The notes beneath the pieces were generated by a model. The model saw only the letters and a program-made list of their open reading frames with translations. It made no database searches and was not told the DNA's origin. Position numbers and translations under genes: made by a program. From positions 1-54,354 of the IMG/VR virus record IMGVR_UViG_3300037796_000233: 54,354 nt of DNA; one strand, given 5' to 3'. Each line of letters starts with the position of its first letter. Positions within the stretch are counted from its first letter, which is position 1. Source of the stretch: a virus. Positions 41,768-48,501 of this stretch are shown piece after piece.

Positions 41768-41785
41768 TCCATTCTCCTTTCAAGT

Positions 41786-41800
41786 GACCCGTTTTGGGCC
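41786..41800 (-). repeat. Linker hairpin, copy 4 (diverged)
   Basis: GGCCC, AAAAC loop and GGGTC on the coding strand, between AAACCGAAACC and the SD GAAAGGAGAA. The sequence differs but the position (promoter-hairpin-SD) is the same as in the other linkers. Confidence 0.7.
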
Positions 41801-41839
41801 GGTTTCGGTTTTGAGCCTTTCCCTGCGCTCTTGATTATT

Positions 41840-41868
41840 AATATAAGGGATTTGAACCCCAAAGTCAA
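41840..41868 (-). promoter_or_regulatory. Early promoter P-b with operator-like palindrome
   Basis: TTGACT (41863-41868), 17 bp, TATATT (41840-41845) on the coding strand. Flanking bases are nearly the same as P-a and P-c, with the TTGAC...TTCAA arms at the -35. Confidence 0.88.
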
Positions 41869-41925
41869 GTCTTTTTTTAACTTTTTTTGACTTTAGGGCA
41901 AAAAAATTTTAAGTATGTGAAAACC

Positions 41926-42144
41926 TTACTTAATCAATCTGATTTCACCCTTATCGGCCATCTGCTCGATAAATTGCGTATAGTTTCCAAACCTTATCTC
42001 TTTGTCCATCTCGGCCATTCTCTCTTTGACTCCCTGTGTAAACTCCCAAAGGGTCTGGAAATTCATGTGGCTACGGCTGGCGATTTGTTCCGTGATCTCT
42101 TTCGGTGTTCCGGTGTATTCTTTCCCGTTAATGATCGCTTTCAT
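41926..42144 (-). CDS. Small early protein (72 aa)
   Basis: A short protein beginning MKAIINGKEYTGTPKEITEQI, a beta-hairpin plus helices, with EMDKEIRFGNYTQFIEQM. Phages often encode such small MKxxINGKEYTGTP proteins; role unknown. It sits behind the perfect palindromic linker at 42164-42183. Confidence 0.65.
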   Translation of the reverse strand: MKAIINGKEYTGTPKEITEQIASRSHMNFQTLWEFTQGVKERMAEMDKEIRFGNYTQFIEQMADKGEIRLIK

Positions 42145-42163
42145 TTGTCTCTCCTTTTGAGTT

Positions 42164-42183
42164 GGGGCGGGATATCCCGCCCC
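42164..42183 (-). repeat. Linker hairpin, copy 5 (perfect 20-bp palindrome)
   Basis: GGGGCGGGAT/ATCCCGCCCC forms a loop-free palindrome that would be a hairpin in RNA. The amidoligase stop codon sits in GCATAAACC just upstream on the coding strand, as with the DUF6011-like gene. Confidence 0.92.
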
Positions 42184-42192
42184 GGTTTCGGT

Positions 42193-43218
42193 TTATGCGG
42201 CGTTAGCCATCTGGGGCTGAAAGTGAAAGTAACGACTTTTCAACCATTCGACCGCTTCACTATAGTCGTTGGTGGTTCCGATCATGGCGAAGGAAGGGAA
42301 ATGAAGTTTTCCTTCGGAATTCTTGGCGGCCAAAATCTTAAGGGGAGCATATTTGGAATTTTTGGAATCTGCGAGCATCGTGTTGACGGTGTTTTTGTTT
42401 AAACCTTTGACGTTAATAAAGTAGTTGGCGATTTCTTTTTGGGTATAACGACCGGTGGCGATCATCTCAAATGCTTCCTTGTACCAATCCTTCTTGAAGG
42501 TAAAATCGGAAGTTGAAATGGTATTATGATGAGCGCTGAGGATAAAATCGGCCACTGTGTCGATATTGGCGCCGTTGGCGGTTTCGCCTTTAAGGCTTGC
42601 CTCGATAATCCCTTTGGTGACCAAGGCCCAGTTGATGATCTTGGTTGCTTCGGTGGTCCCTGCGGCGCAACGGAATTCGACCGTTTTACGAAGGGAATAA
42701 GAGTTGAGATTGAGGGTTTGATACCGATTAATAGAAATGGTGTCAAGAAGTTTATTTGCGATGGGCGCGCAGTAAGTATAATTGGTGCGGCGGCTGGGCG
42801 GCAGGGCGTTGAGAATAACTCCCTCAATATTTTGAAAGTTGGCGGCAACCTTTAAGGCTGATTCGTAGCTTTCGATGCCGTGATGAACGTGAAGGCCGCA
42901 AGTGCGGTTGACGTAAGCAATTGAGGGATTGTCGATGACGCGTGAAACCGCCTGGACCGCTTTGAACCCTAAATCCCCGGAAAGAACTGGGGAAACGATC
43001 TCAACGCCGTGGCCGCCCCGGCTGTCGGGATGAAGGCTGGCGTCGGTTTTGAGTTCCCACCGAGTAGTGTTGGTGGCGTCGGTATTATGGTGATATGAAG
43101 CTGAATTGAAAACCGTAAAAGGAAGGTTGGCGGCCTGAAACTCATCTTTAATCCGGTTGGCGATTTCTTCGTTGTTAACCCGGCTGATGATTTCGATTTC
43201 GATGCCGTATGTCCTCAT
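42193..43218 (-). CDS. Putative phage amidoligase (341 aa)
   Basis: ATG 43218 follows AAGGAGAAACA; the longer frame extends into the leader. MRTYGIEIEII, WELKTDASL, GVEIVSPVLSG and NRTCGLHVHHG form the motif series of the amidoligase family (glutamine-synthetase/COOH-NH2 ligase-like fold), ATP-dependent enzymes that join carboxylates to amines. In phages and mobile elements they are suspected of modifying peptides, cell-wall precursors or virion proteins. The C-terminal 60-70 residues (RYTQKEIANYFINVKGLNKNTVNTML) resemble a helix-turn-helix or resolvase-like appendage. It is transcribed from P-c. Confidence 0.82.
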   Translation of the reverse strand: MRTYGIEIEIISRVNNEEIANRIKDEFQAANLPFTVFNSASYHHNTDATNTTRWELKTDASLHPDSRGGHGVEIVSPVLSGDLGFKAVQAVSRVIDNPSIAYVNRTCGLHVHHGIESYESALKVAANFQNIEGVILNALPPSRRTNYTYCAPIANKLLDTISINRYQTLNLNSYSLRKTVEFRCAAGTTEATKIINWALVTKGIIEASLKGETANGANIDTVADFILSAHHNTISTSDFTFKKDWYKEAFEMIATGRYTQKEIANYFINVKGLNKNTVNTMLADSKNSKYAPLKILAAKNSEGKLHFPSFAMIGTTNDYSEAVEWLKSRYFHFQPQMANAA

Positions 43219-43236
43219 TTGTTTCTCCTTTCGGGT

Positions 43237-43251
43237 GGGGCTTTCCGCCCC
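43237..43251 (-). repeat. Linker hairpin, copy 6 (GGGGC type)
   Basis: GGGGC/GCCCC with loop GGAAA on the coding strand, 100% like copy 2, placed between promoter P-c and the SD of the amidoligase gene. Confidence 0.92.
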
Positions 43252-43281
43252 GGTTTCGGTTTCCCTCTGAACTTGATTACT

Positions 43282-43310
43282 AATATAGGGTATTTGAACC
43301 CCAAAATCAA
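43282..43310 (-). promoter_or_regulatory. Early promoter P-c with operator-like palindrome
   Basis: TTGATT (43305-43310), 17 bp, TATATT (43282-43287) on the coding strand. TTGAT...TTCAA arms replace the perfect palindrome of P-a. The surrounding AACCCC/CCCC and A-tracts match P-a and P-b. Confidence 0.86.
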
Positions 43311-43339
43311 GTCTTTTTTTGACTTTGGGGCAAAAAAAT

Positions 43340-43747
43340 TCACCGTCCATAATAAGTATATGAAATATTAGGCTTTTCTTTCCAGCTATCCGAAAGGCTC
43401 AAAGCCAATTCAGCCCTTTGAAGTTGACCCTTCAAAATCTTTATTTGTCTATTTTTACGTGCCTGAAATGATTCAAGTGCCTCTTCTATAGTTGGACAAG
43501 CATACCGCTTTCTGGCGGACAAAAGTACAAATCGCATTCCGCCCCATCCACGAATCCAAACCCCTTTCGGTGTTCTTCTCTCGATAGGAAATTTATGAAG
43601 ATGAACTTCCATCGTATATCCGGGCAATGGATCATCGAAATCGTCAACGCCAGGTGAATATATTGCTTCTTCAAACCGATAAAGGGCTTCACCGTCTTCC
43701 GGTTCCCATAAGGTTACATGTTCAGGTGTTTTCATTTTCATTTTCAT
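43340..43747 (-). CDS. Unknown early protein (135 aa)
   Basis: The start overlaps the stop of the previous gene (GGAATGAAAATG). It contains a Trp/Gly-rich segment (RRTPKGVWIRGWGGMRFVLL) and a basic helix (FQARKNRQIKILKGQLQRAELALSL). Such 'GVWI...FVLLSARKRYACPTIEEAL' proteins occur in phages as small unknowns. Not named. Confidence 0.65.
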   Translation of the reverse strand: MKMKMKTPEHVTLWEPEDGEALYRFEEAIYSPGVDDFDDPLPGYTMEVHLHKFPIERRTPKGVWIRGWGGMRFVLLSARKRYACPTIEEALESFQARKNRQIKILKGQLQRAELALSLSDSWKEKPNISYTYYGR

Positions 43748-44565
43748 TCCTCTTTTCGACTTTGGCCCAATTTATCGCTATAAAATCCAAAAAATAATTC
43801 CCTTGCCTCAGCCGCCCCACTGTTGATTTTACCTTTTCCTCTGGCAAAAGCCCTTTGGCGCTGATACCTTATTGCATCACCAACGGACATTCTTAACGTA
43901 ATTTTAGAATGAGATGAAAGCCCGTTATTGAGAGTTGCCGGCCATGGCTCTATCCAAACAACGTCATAACCTTCCTGATCAGCAAATGCTTCATCGATAT
44001 CGACCGGATCAACCGACAAAGGGCCACTCTCTTCGTTTTCCAAATCTCCAATGTCAATTCCGCATCTAAGGCAAAGTTTTCCGGCTTCTGTACCTCCATA
44101 ATCTCCTGAACCAACAAAGTCATGACCGATATCTTCGCAGGAAAAGTCCTGAGAAAATGGCTCATCATCTCTCTCTTTTTCCTTTCCGCATTTCCAACAA
44201 ACTTGTTGCAATTTACCTCCAGAATAAAAACCCGTAGAAACAAAATCGTGACCGCCAGTTTCTTCGCAAATCAACTTGCGTTTATCCGTTATCGATCTAT
44301 CGACCTCAAGAAACTGGTCAAACGATTTCTTGAGGGCTTCCATATCGTAATCAAAAAGCATATCCCGAAAATATCTGCCTTTGGTCTTATAATATTCTTT
44401 TTCTTGATCTCTTTGTTTAATGGCATTCCCGATATAAACGGAAAGTGACGATACCTCACCAAGCTCAAGGCGACAAAGGGCTTTTGTCAAAATATCGATA
44501 TCCTCTGAATCAGCTACCCTTAACCCATCAAGAATTTTTTCGATGTAATCCATATTATCGGCCAT
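43744..44565 (-). CDS. Protein with two CxxC zinc ribbons (273 aa)
   Basis: Two internally duplicated zinc motifs lie at residues 100-126 (C100, H106, C123, C126) and 143-168 (C143, H148, C165, C168), each in the form C-x4/5-H-DFV...C-x2-C. The N-terminus is helical and coiled (DSEDIDILTKALCRLELG), and the C-terminal region has HSKITLRMSVGDAIRYQRQRAFARG, similar to small phage proteins. DNA or RNA binding is likely. A GACGGG/CCCGTC hairpin precedes the SD. Confidence 0.65.
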   Translation of the reverse strand: MADNMDYIEKILDGLRVADSEDIDILTKALCRLELGEVSSLSVYIGNAIKQRDQEKEYYKTKGRYFRDMLFDYDMEALKKSFDQFLEVDRSITDKRKLICEETGGHDFVSTGFYSGGKLQQVCWKCGKEKERDDEPFSQDFSCEDIGHDFVGSGDYGGTEAGKLCLRCGIDIGDLENEESGPLSVDPVDIDEAFADQEGYDVVWIEPWPATLNNGLSSHSKITLRMSVGDAIRYQRQRAFARGKGKINSGAAEARELFFGFYSDKLGQSRKEE

Positions 44566-44581
44566 TTTATCCCCTTTCCTG

Positions 44582-44597
44582 GACGGGTTTTCCCGTC
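44582..44597 (-). repeat. Hairpin before the zinc-ribbon gene
   Basis: GACGGG, AAAA loop, CCCGTC (coding strand) between copy C of the dispersed motif and the SD. Related in position to the linkers, but with a different sequence. Confidence 0.65.
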
Positions 44598-44606
44598 GTA
44601 AGACTT

Positions 44607-44660
44607 CTTGTTTTCACTTCTAACACACGCAAATATATTTCCGAATAGTAAGACACAGGG
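44607..44660 (+). repeat. Copy C of the dispersed AT-rich motif
   Basis: CTTGTTTTCACTTC, four changed bases, ACGCAAATATATTTCCG, then AATAGTAAGACACAGGG. It differs from copies A and B at about five positions and has the same orientation as A. It lies between the 111-aa zinc protein gene and the 273-aa zinc protein gene. Confidence 0.85.
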
Positions 44661-44687
44661 TAAAAGACTTGAAAGCCTTTTCGCCCG

Positions 44688-45023
44688 TTAAACGGGCCGT
44701 TGCTTCTTTATCCGGTTGGCGGTTTTTTCATCTAAAGTCAATTGAACTTCTTTTCGCCTTGTGAATTTGACCTCTTTCATTCGTCTTCCTACCTCCGCAT
44801 AAAGCATGCACTTATAGGTGTTGACCTTTCGATCTATCCAAGGCTGTTGGGTTTTTTCATACCTGTAGGCATCCTTTCCGTAAACGTACCTTGCCCCGTA
44901 ATGCGAAAAGCCGCACATCGGACAACCGTCCAGTGTAAGTTTATTTCGCTTTCGTTTTTCGACGTCAATGCGAAAAATCCATTCGCAACTTGCGCACGTT
45001 CTCAAATTCGCTTTTTTGCTCAT
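44688..45023 (-). CDS. Zinc-ribbon protein (111 aa)
   Basis: MSKKANLRTCASCEW (C10, C13) and GCPMCG (C34, C37) form a zinc ribbon with HYGARY between it and the C-terminal basic helical part (RMKEVKFTRRKEVQLTLDEKTANRIKKQ). ATG 45023 overlaps the upstream stop. Small phage transcription or DNA-binding factor is likely. Confidence 0.65.
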   Translation of the reverse strand: MSKKANLRTCASCEWIFRIDVEKRKRNKLTLDGCPMCGFSHYGARYVYGKDAYRYEKTQQPWIDRKVNTYKCMLYAEVGRRMKEVKFTRRKEVQLTLDEKTANRIKKQRPV

Positions 45024-45352
45024 AGGTCTTCTGGGTCCCTTTTCCGTCTTTGTCTTCCGGTTTTTGGTATTTCTTCCCTCCAACCATTCTGCGGTTTTAA
45101 AACAAGGGTTTGACCCACATCTATGCAAAAATAAAGGTTTCCAAAATCAGTAAGGACAACCTCACCATTTTCCTTTATTCTAAACCCCACCTGCGTTATT
45201 CCTTTGCGTTTGATCTCAATTTCTTTTATTTCTCCGTCAAGTATTACCTTTTCCCCGTCTTCACCCCAACCGTTTTGCGCTGAACGGTTTTCGATAGACA
45301 CACTGCTTGTTGAATATAAAGTCACTTCCAATCCATCGATCTTCTTTTTCAT
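45020..45352 (-). CDS. Unknown early protein (110 aa)
   Basis: ATG 45352 follows GAAAGG. Beta-strand-rich: LEVTLYSTSSVSIENRSAQ, KVILDGEIKEIEIKR, QVGFRIKENGEVVLTDFG. The end is basic (RRKRDPEDL). It overlaps both neighbours, so probably translated in a chain with the zinc proteins. Not recognised. Confidence 0.65.
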   Translation of the reverse strand: MKKKIDGLEVTLYSTSSVSIENRSAQNGWGEDGEKVILDGEIKEIEIKRKGITQVGFRIKENGEVVLTDFGNLYFCIDVGQTLVLKPQNGWREEIPKTGRQRRKRDPEDL

Positions 45353-45819
45353 ATCTCTACCTTTCTTGGTTTGAGGTTTTCTAAAACTAATGCTTTTTGC
45401 CAACCATCTGCCTCCCAACGTCCCGATCTTGACCCGGTTTGAATGTCGATGACGTTTGATATCGGTGCGGTATAGGTTGCGCCCTCATCCGTCTCGAAAA
45501 GTTCATGAATGGGCCCATCCGGAATTCGCCGAAAGAAAAAAAGATGGCCTTTAGATTCTGGTACTTTCCCCAATACCGCCCTGTTTGACCTTCCTTCAAA
45601 TTCGACATCCGGGAATTCCGCAAGATCAACTTTACCGTTATATCTCCTGTTGTTAAATTCAATTTGGTTCGTAATATATCTTGCGTCAACCTTAGACAAA
45701 CCCGGATTGTGCTTAATTAACCAATCTTCCAAAAAAGACTTCGTGGCCATGCCTCCGGCCTGGACCACTGCCGCCGTCAATTTTAGGGCTTGTTCCGTAA
45801 TGAAATCAAAATCCGTCAT
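45349..45819 (-). CDS. Unknown early protein (156 aa)
   Basis: Contains a winged-helix-like N-terminal stretch (ITEQALKLTAAVVQAGG, FLEDWLIKHNPGLSKVDARYITNQIEF), suggestive of DNA binding, then beta strands (GHLFFFRRIPDGP). It is the first gene after promoter P-d. Possible regulator of the early genes. Confidence 0.6.
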   Translation of the reverse strand: MTDFDFITEQALKLTAAVVQAGGMATKSFLEDWLIKHNPGLSKVDARYITNQIEFNNRRYNGKVDLAEFPDVEFEGRSNRAVLGKVPESKGHLFFFRRIPDGPIHELFETDEGATYTAPISNVIDIQTGSRSGRWEADGWQKALVLENLKPRKVEI

Positions 45820-45837
45820 TTCGTTTTCCTTTCAGTT

Positions 45838-45857
45838 GGGATGGGATGTCCCGCCCC
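45838..45857 (-). repeat. Linker hairpin, copy 7
   Basis: GGGGCGGGACATCCCATCCC (coding strand) forms a stem with one mismatched position, in the leader of the 156-aa gene between promoter P-d and SD. GCATAAACCGAAACC precedes it, although no gene ends here. Confidence 0.88.
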
Positions 45858-45885
45858 GGTTTCGGTTTATGCGTTCTTAATTTCC

Positions 45886-45914
45886 AATATAGGGTATTTT
45901 TGATCCAAAGTCAA
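45886..45914 (-). promoter_or_regulatory. Early promoter P-d with operator-like palindrome
   Basis: TTGACT (45909-45914), 17 bp, TATATT (45886-45891) on the coding strand, with the TTGAC...GATCAA arms overlapping the -35. Upstream half-sites are lost here. Confidence 0.86.
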
Positions 45915-45920
45915 GAGGTT

Positions 45921-46259
45921 TTAAAGCCCCACCAAACTTAAGGCGCATTTGGTAGAGCAAACTGGAAATTTTCCGCACATTTTACTTTCGCTTTCAGGCA
46001 TTACCTTTCCGCACTCTTCGCAAGTTACAAAACCATCGAATTCAGCATAAATACCGTGACCCTTTGATGGAAATTGTTTCGCGGATGGATCATAAATAGA
46101 GCCATCCTCCCTTTTCGTCCACCAATGTTGTTCCTCCTTATTCCATATCGGGTCAAAATAATATCCCCTAACGAGAATCAATGATGGGTCCGATTTAATC
46201 GCTTGGTCACATAACTCTTTACATCTTCCCCTATACTTTAAATAATCGCTTTGGCTCAT
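45921..46259 (-). CDS. Small protein with C-terminal zinc finger (112 aa)
   Basis: Helical N-terminus (LKYRGRCKELCDQAIK), aromatic segment (RGYYFDPIWNKEEQHWW), and C-terminal TCEECGKVM ... MCGKFPVCSTKC, two or three Cys pairs. Small phage zinc proteins of this type are common, function unknown. Confidence 0.65.
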   Translation of the reverse strand: MSQSDYLKYRGRCKELCDQAIKSDPSLILVRGYYFDPIWNKEEQHWWTKREDGSIYDPSAKQFPSKGHGIYAEFDGFVTCEECGKVMPESESKMCGKFPVCSTKCALSLVGL

Positions 46260-46260
46260 T

Positions 46261-46740
46261 TTATCCCTTATTTTTTAGTTCATTAAAAAGTCGTTTCAAA
46301 AAATAAAAAGAATCACTGAAGGCATTATTGTTATTAGTCTTTCTTGATCCTGCCACATTCAAAACCCTTATACCGTTAAGCCGTCTTCTGGCCCGAATTA
46401 AAGCCCTTTCGTCCAACTCTCCAGACATCATAAAAATAAGGGGTTTCACCGCATATTTCTTACAGGCTTTAATGGTACAAACTGTCCCACGGCTTTCCAG
46501 GTCATAAGTAAGGATAAGAGTTGCCCCGGCTGTCTGGACGTTCTTATATGTGCGGATTGCATAAGATTTCGTTTTCAACGGAATCAAACCAAACCTTTCC
46601 CCCAACGAAGGCATCGGACCCTCATTGGTCATAAAATCCTTTGTGATATATCCGCCCGTTTTAAGTCCAACCTCCCTGGCCGCAAAAAGAGCAGCTTGGT
46701 CCACTCCAGTTTGTCCGCCCGATTGAATCTTGATCGCCAT
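46261..46740 (-). CDS. SLOG-superfamily (YpsA/MoCo-carrier-like) protein (159 aa)
   Basis: The N-terminal SGGQTGVDQAAL (7-18) is the nucleotide-binding glycine-rich motif of cpYpsA/putative molybdenum carrier proteins in the SLOG superfamily, with ATLILTYDLESRGT in the centre. These proteins sense or bind nucleotides in defence and stress systems. In a phage it could sense host defence signals or bind nucleotide ligands. The rest is short and ends in a basic helix. Confidence 0.8.
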   Translation of the reverse strand: MAIKIQSGGQTGVDQAALFAAREVGLKTGGYITKDFMTNEGPMPSLGERFGLIPLKTKSYAIRTYKNVQTAGATLILTYDLESRGTVCTIKACKKYAVKPLIFMMSGELDERALIRARRRLNGIRVLNVAGSRKTNNNNAFSDSFYFLKRLFNELKNKG

Positions 46741-46748
46741 ACCTTCTC

Positions 46749-47660
46749 CTATACGTCCACACCGACCATCCGCTTTATTTGTCTAACTTGCTTCATTTTA
46801 AGGTCTGCTGGGTCCCCTTCGTACAACTCCAAAACCTCCGCATGCGGAACAAATCCAGACAAGTATTCAGCCAATTTTATCGCTCTTTTTGTCGCTTCTG
46901 GTCCGGAATCATACAAAATATAATATTCATCAACGCCAGCATTCTTTAAAAGCCTTATTTGGTCCGGTGTGAATACGGTTCCGAGTGTTCCCACTACGTT
47001 TTTGGGGCCAAATCGCCAGGTATCCAAAAGCCCTTCTGTAACAAAGGCTTTATTGCCAAATACGTTATCGATATTGTATACAGTCTCCCTAACAGGAACA
47101 ATTGACTCTTCGTTTGGTAAGTTTGTATATTTTGTGTTAAAATTCCTTGTTGCGTCTGCACCGATAAAAGAAACCATTTCACCGCGCAAAAAAACCGGAA
47201 CAATTATCCGAAATCTCCAATGGCCAAAAGTCTGACCAAACATTAAACCGTATGTTTTTATTGTTTCTTTTGGTTTAAAACGTCTTTCTCTCAAATACTT
47301 TATATGACGCTTTAAAGGTTGACTCGTTATCTCTATTGGGATTTTAAGTGAAGATGCCCTCTTTCTCCCTTTCTCAACCGGAATTGGATCTAAATCGGAA
47401 AACCTTTCCGCTATTCTAAATGCTTCACGCCACTCGACTTCCTCCAACTCTCGAATGAGTTTAACTATGCCGCCCCGTTCTCCGCAAATCCAACAACTAA
47501 ATCTTTCCTGCGGCGATATACCCAGGTGATTGTTTCCGGAATAGTCATGATCACCGCAGAAAGGACACTCTATATTAACCCAACCTCTTGATACGTTGCG
47601 CCCACTCGTGAAATAATTTATCCCTCTATCTTGAAGGTATTTTATCGAATCAAATGACAT
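46749..47660 (-). CDS. DnaG-type primase (zinc finger and TOPRIM) (303 aa)
   Basis: Residues 32-59 form the CHC2-type zinc-binding domain CPFC...CWIC (C32, C35, C56, C59). Residues about 205-290 form TOPRIM, with E209 in FVTEGLLD, D251 in LYDSGPEA and a later DPADLK. The middle (about 110-190) has the RNA-polymerase-like core (KYLRERRFKPKETIKTYGL). It is shorter than bacterial DnaG, consistent with a phage primase that needs its own helicase. It overlaps the Spo11-like gene. Confidence 0.88.
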   Translation of the reverse strand: MSFDSIKYLQDRGINYFTSGRNVSRGWVNIECPFCGDHDYSGNNHLGISPQERFSCWICGERGGIVKLIRELEEVEWREAFRIAERFSDLDPIPVEKGRKRASSLKIPIEITSQPLKRHIKYLRERRFKPKETIKTYGLMFGQTFGHWRFRIIVPVFLRGEMVSFIGADATRNFNTKYTNLPNEESIVPVRETVYNIDNVFGNKAFVTEGLLDTWRFGPKNVVGTLGTVFTPDQIRLLKNAGVDEYYILYDSGPEATKRAIKLAEYLSGFVPHAEVLELYEGDPADLKMKQVRQIKRMVGVDV

Positions 47661-48501
47661 TTTCGATCTTTAATGACTTGGTAATTTCTCTTTCTCTCGC
47701 AAGCACTTCTTTCCTCTTTTCCTTGTTCAAAAAACAACCGATTTCCTCCCTCAATTTTTTCAACAAAAGAAAGGGATCAACCGATTCAATTTCAAAAGAC
47801 ATTAGACCAAACTTTTTTCTGAATTCCCCGCACATAACGGCTTTTGGATAAGGAATAAGAGAAAATTCACGCCCATCGCTTTCGTTGACTAAAAGTTTTT
47901 TTATCGTAAAAACACTACAAGGAAGGATATCTTCAAGTGAAAGCCTTACCGAATTATAAACTTTTGGTCCAAATTCGTCGAAATCTCCAAGGAACAAAAC
48001 GAATGTTGATTGCCCCTTTTCTTTGGATCTCCTTACAAACCGCCTTCCTGCACTCCATATTTCCGCTTTCGTCGGTTCCCCGTAAGTAAAAAAACAATCA
48101 ACATCTAATTCCCGGAATAACCAAGGAGCAAGTCCAAAAATCGGTTTCTCTATCCATATTTCAGGCCTAATCGTTTGGTTTTCCCATCTATCTAATCGAA
48201 ATTTATTGAAATCACACTTTCTACCTGTTTCGTCAAATAAAAATCCGTTTGTTTCTCTTGGAACCCTTTGATTTATAAGGTTTTCCCTCTCAAATTCGTT
48301 GTGAAAAAACACTTCTTTTAGTTCTCCCTCGAACAAAGAAAGACTTCTCAAATGGTTCTTTATTATTCCAGCTTTGACCGCGAGATAATAAAGTTGTCGC
48401 AAGGACAATTTAAGACCTTGTTTTTCATACTTCTCCATAATGTCTTGCGTGTCATTTATCCTTCTGAGCGAATCTGGAGGAAACCTTTTTTGTAAGGCCA
48501 T
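47650..48501 (-). CDS. Spo11/TopoVI-A-like TOPRIM protein (283 aa)
   Basis: The ATG at 48501 overlaps the helicase stop (TAATG). An N-terminal winged-helix-like stretch (QDIMEKYEKQGLKLSLRQLYYLAVKAG) with a Tyr in the position of the DNA-linking tyrosine is followed by a TOPRIM-like core: WIEKPIFGLAP, SAGRRFVRRSK and FLGDFDEFGPKVYN with acidic DFD. Phage proteins of this type are called Topo VI A-like and may act in replication or recombination. A topoisomerase partner is not seen. Confidence 0.78.
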   Translation of the reverse strand: MALQKRFPPDSLRRINDTQDIMEKYEKQGLKLSLRQLYYLAVKAGIIKNHLRSLSLFEGELKEVFFHNEFERENLINQRVPRETNGFLFDETGRKCDFNKFRLDRWENQTIRPEIWIEKPIFGLAPWLFRELDVDCFFTYGEPTKAEIWSAGRRFVRRSKEKGQSTFVLFLGDFDEFGPKVYNSVRLSLEDILPCSVFTIKKLLVNESDGREFSLIPYPKAVMCGEFRKKFGLMSFEIESVDPFLLLKKLREEIGCFLNKEKRKEVLAREREITKSLKIENVI

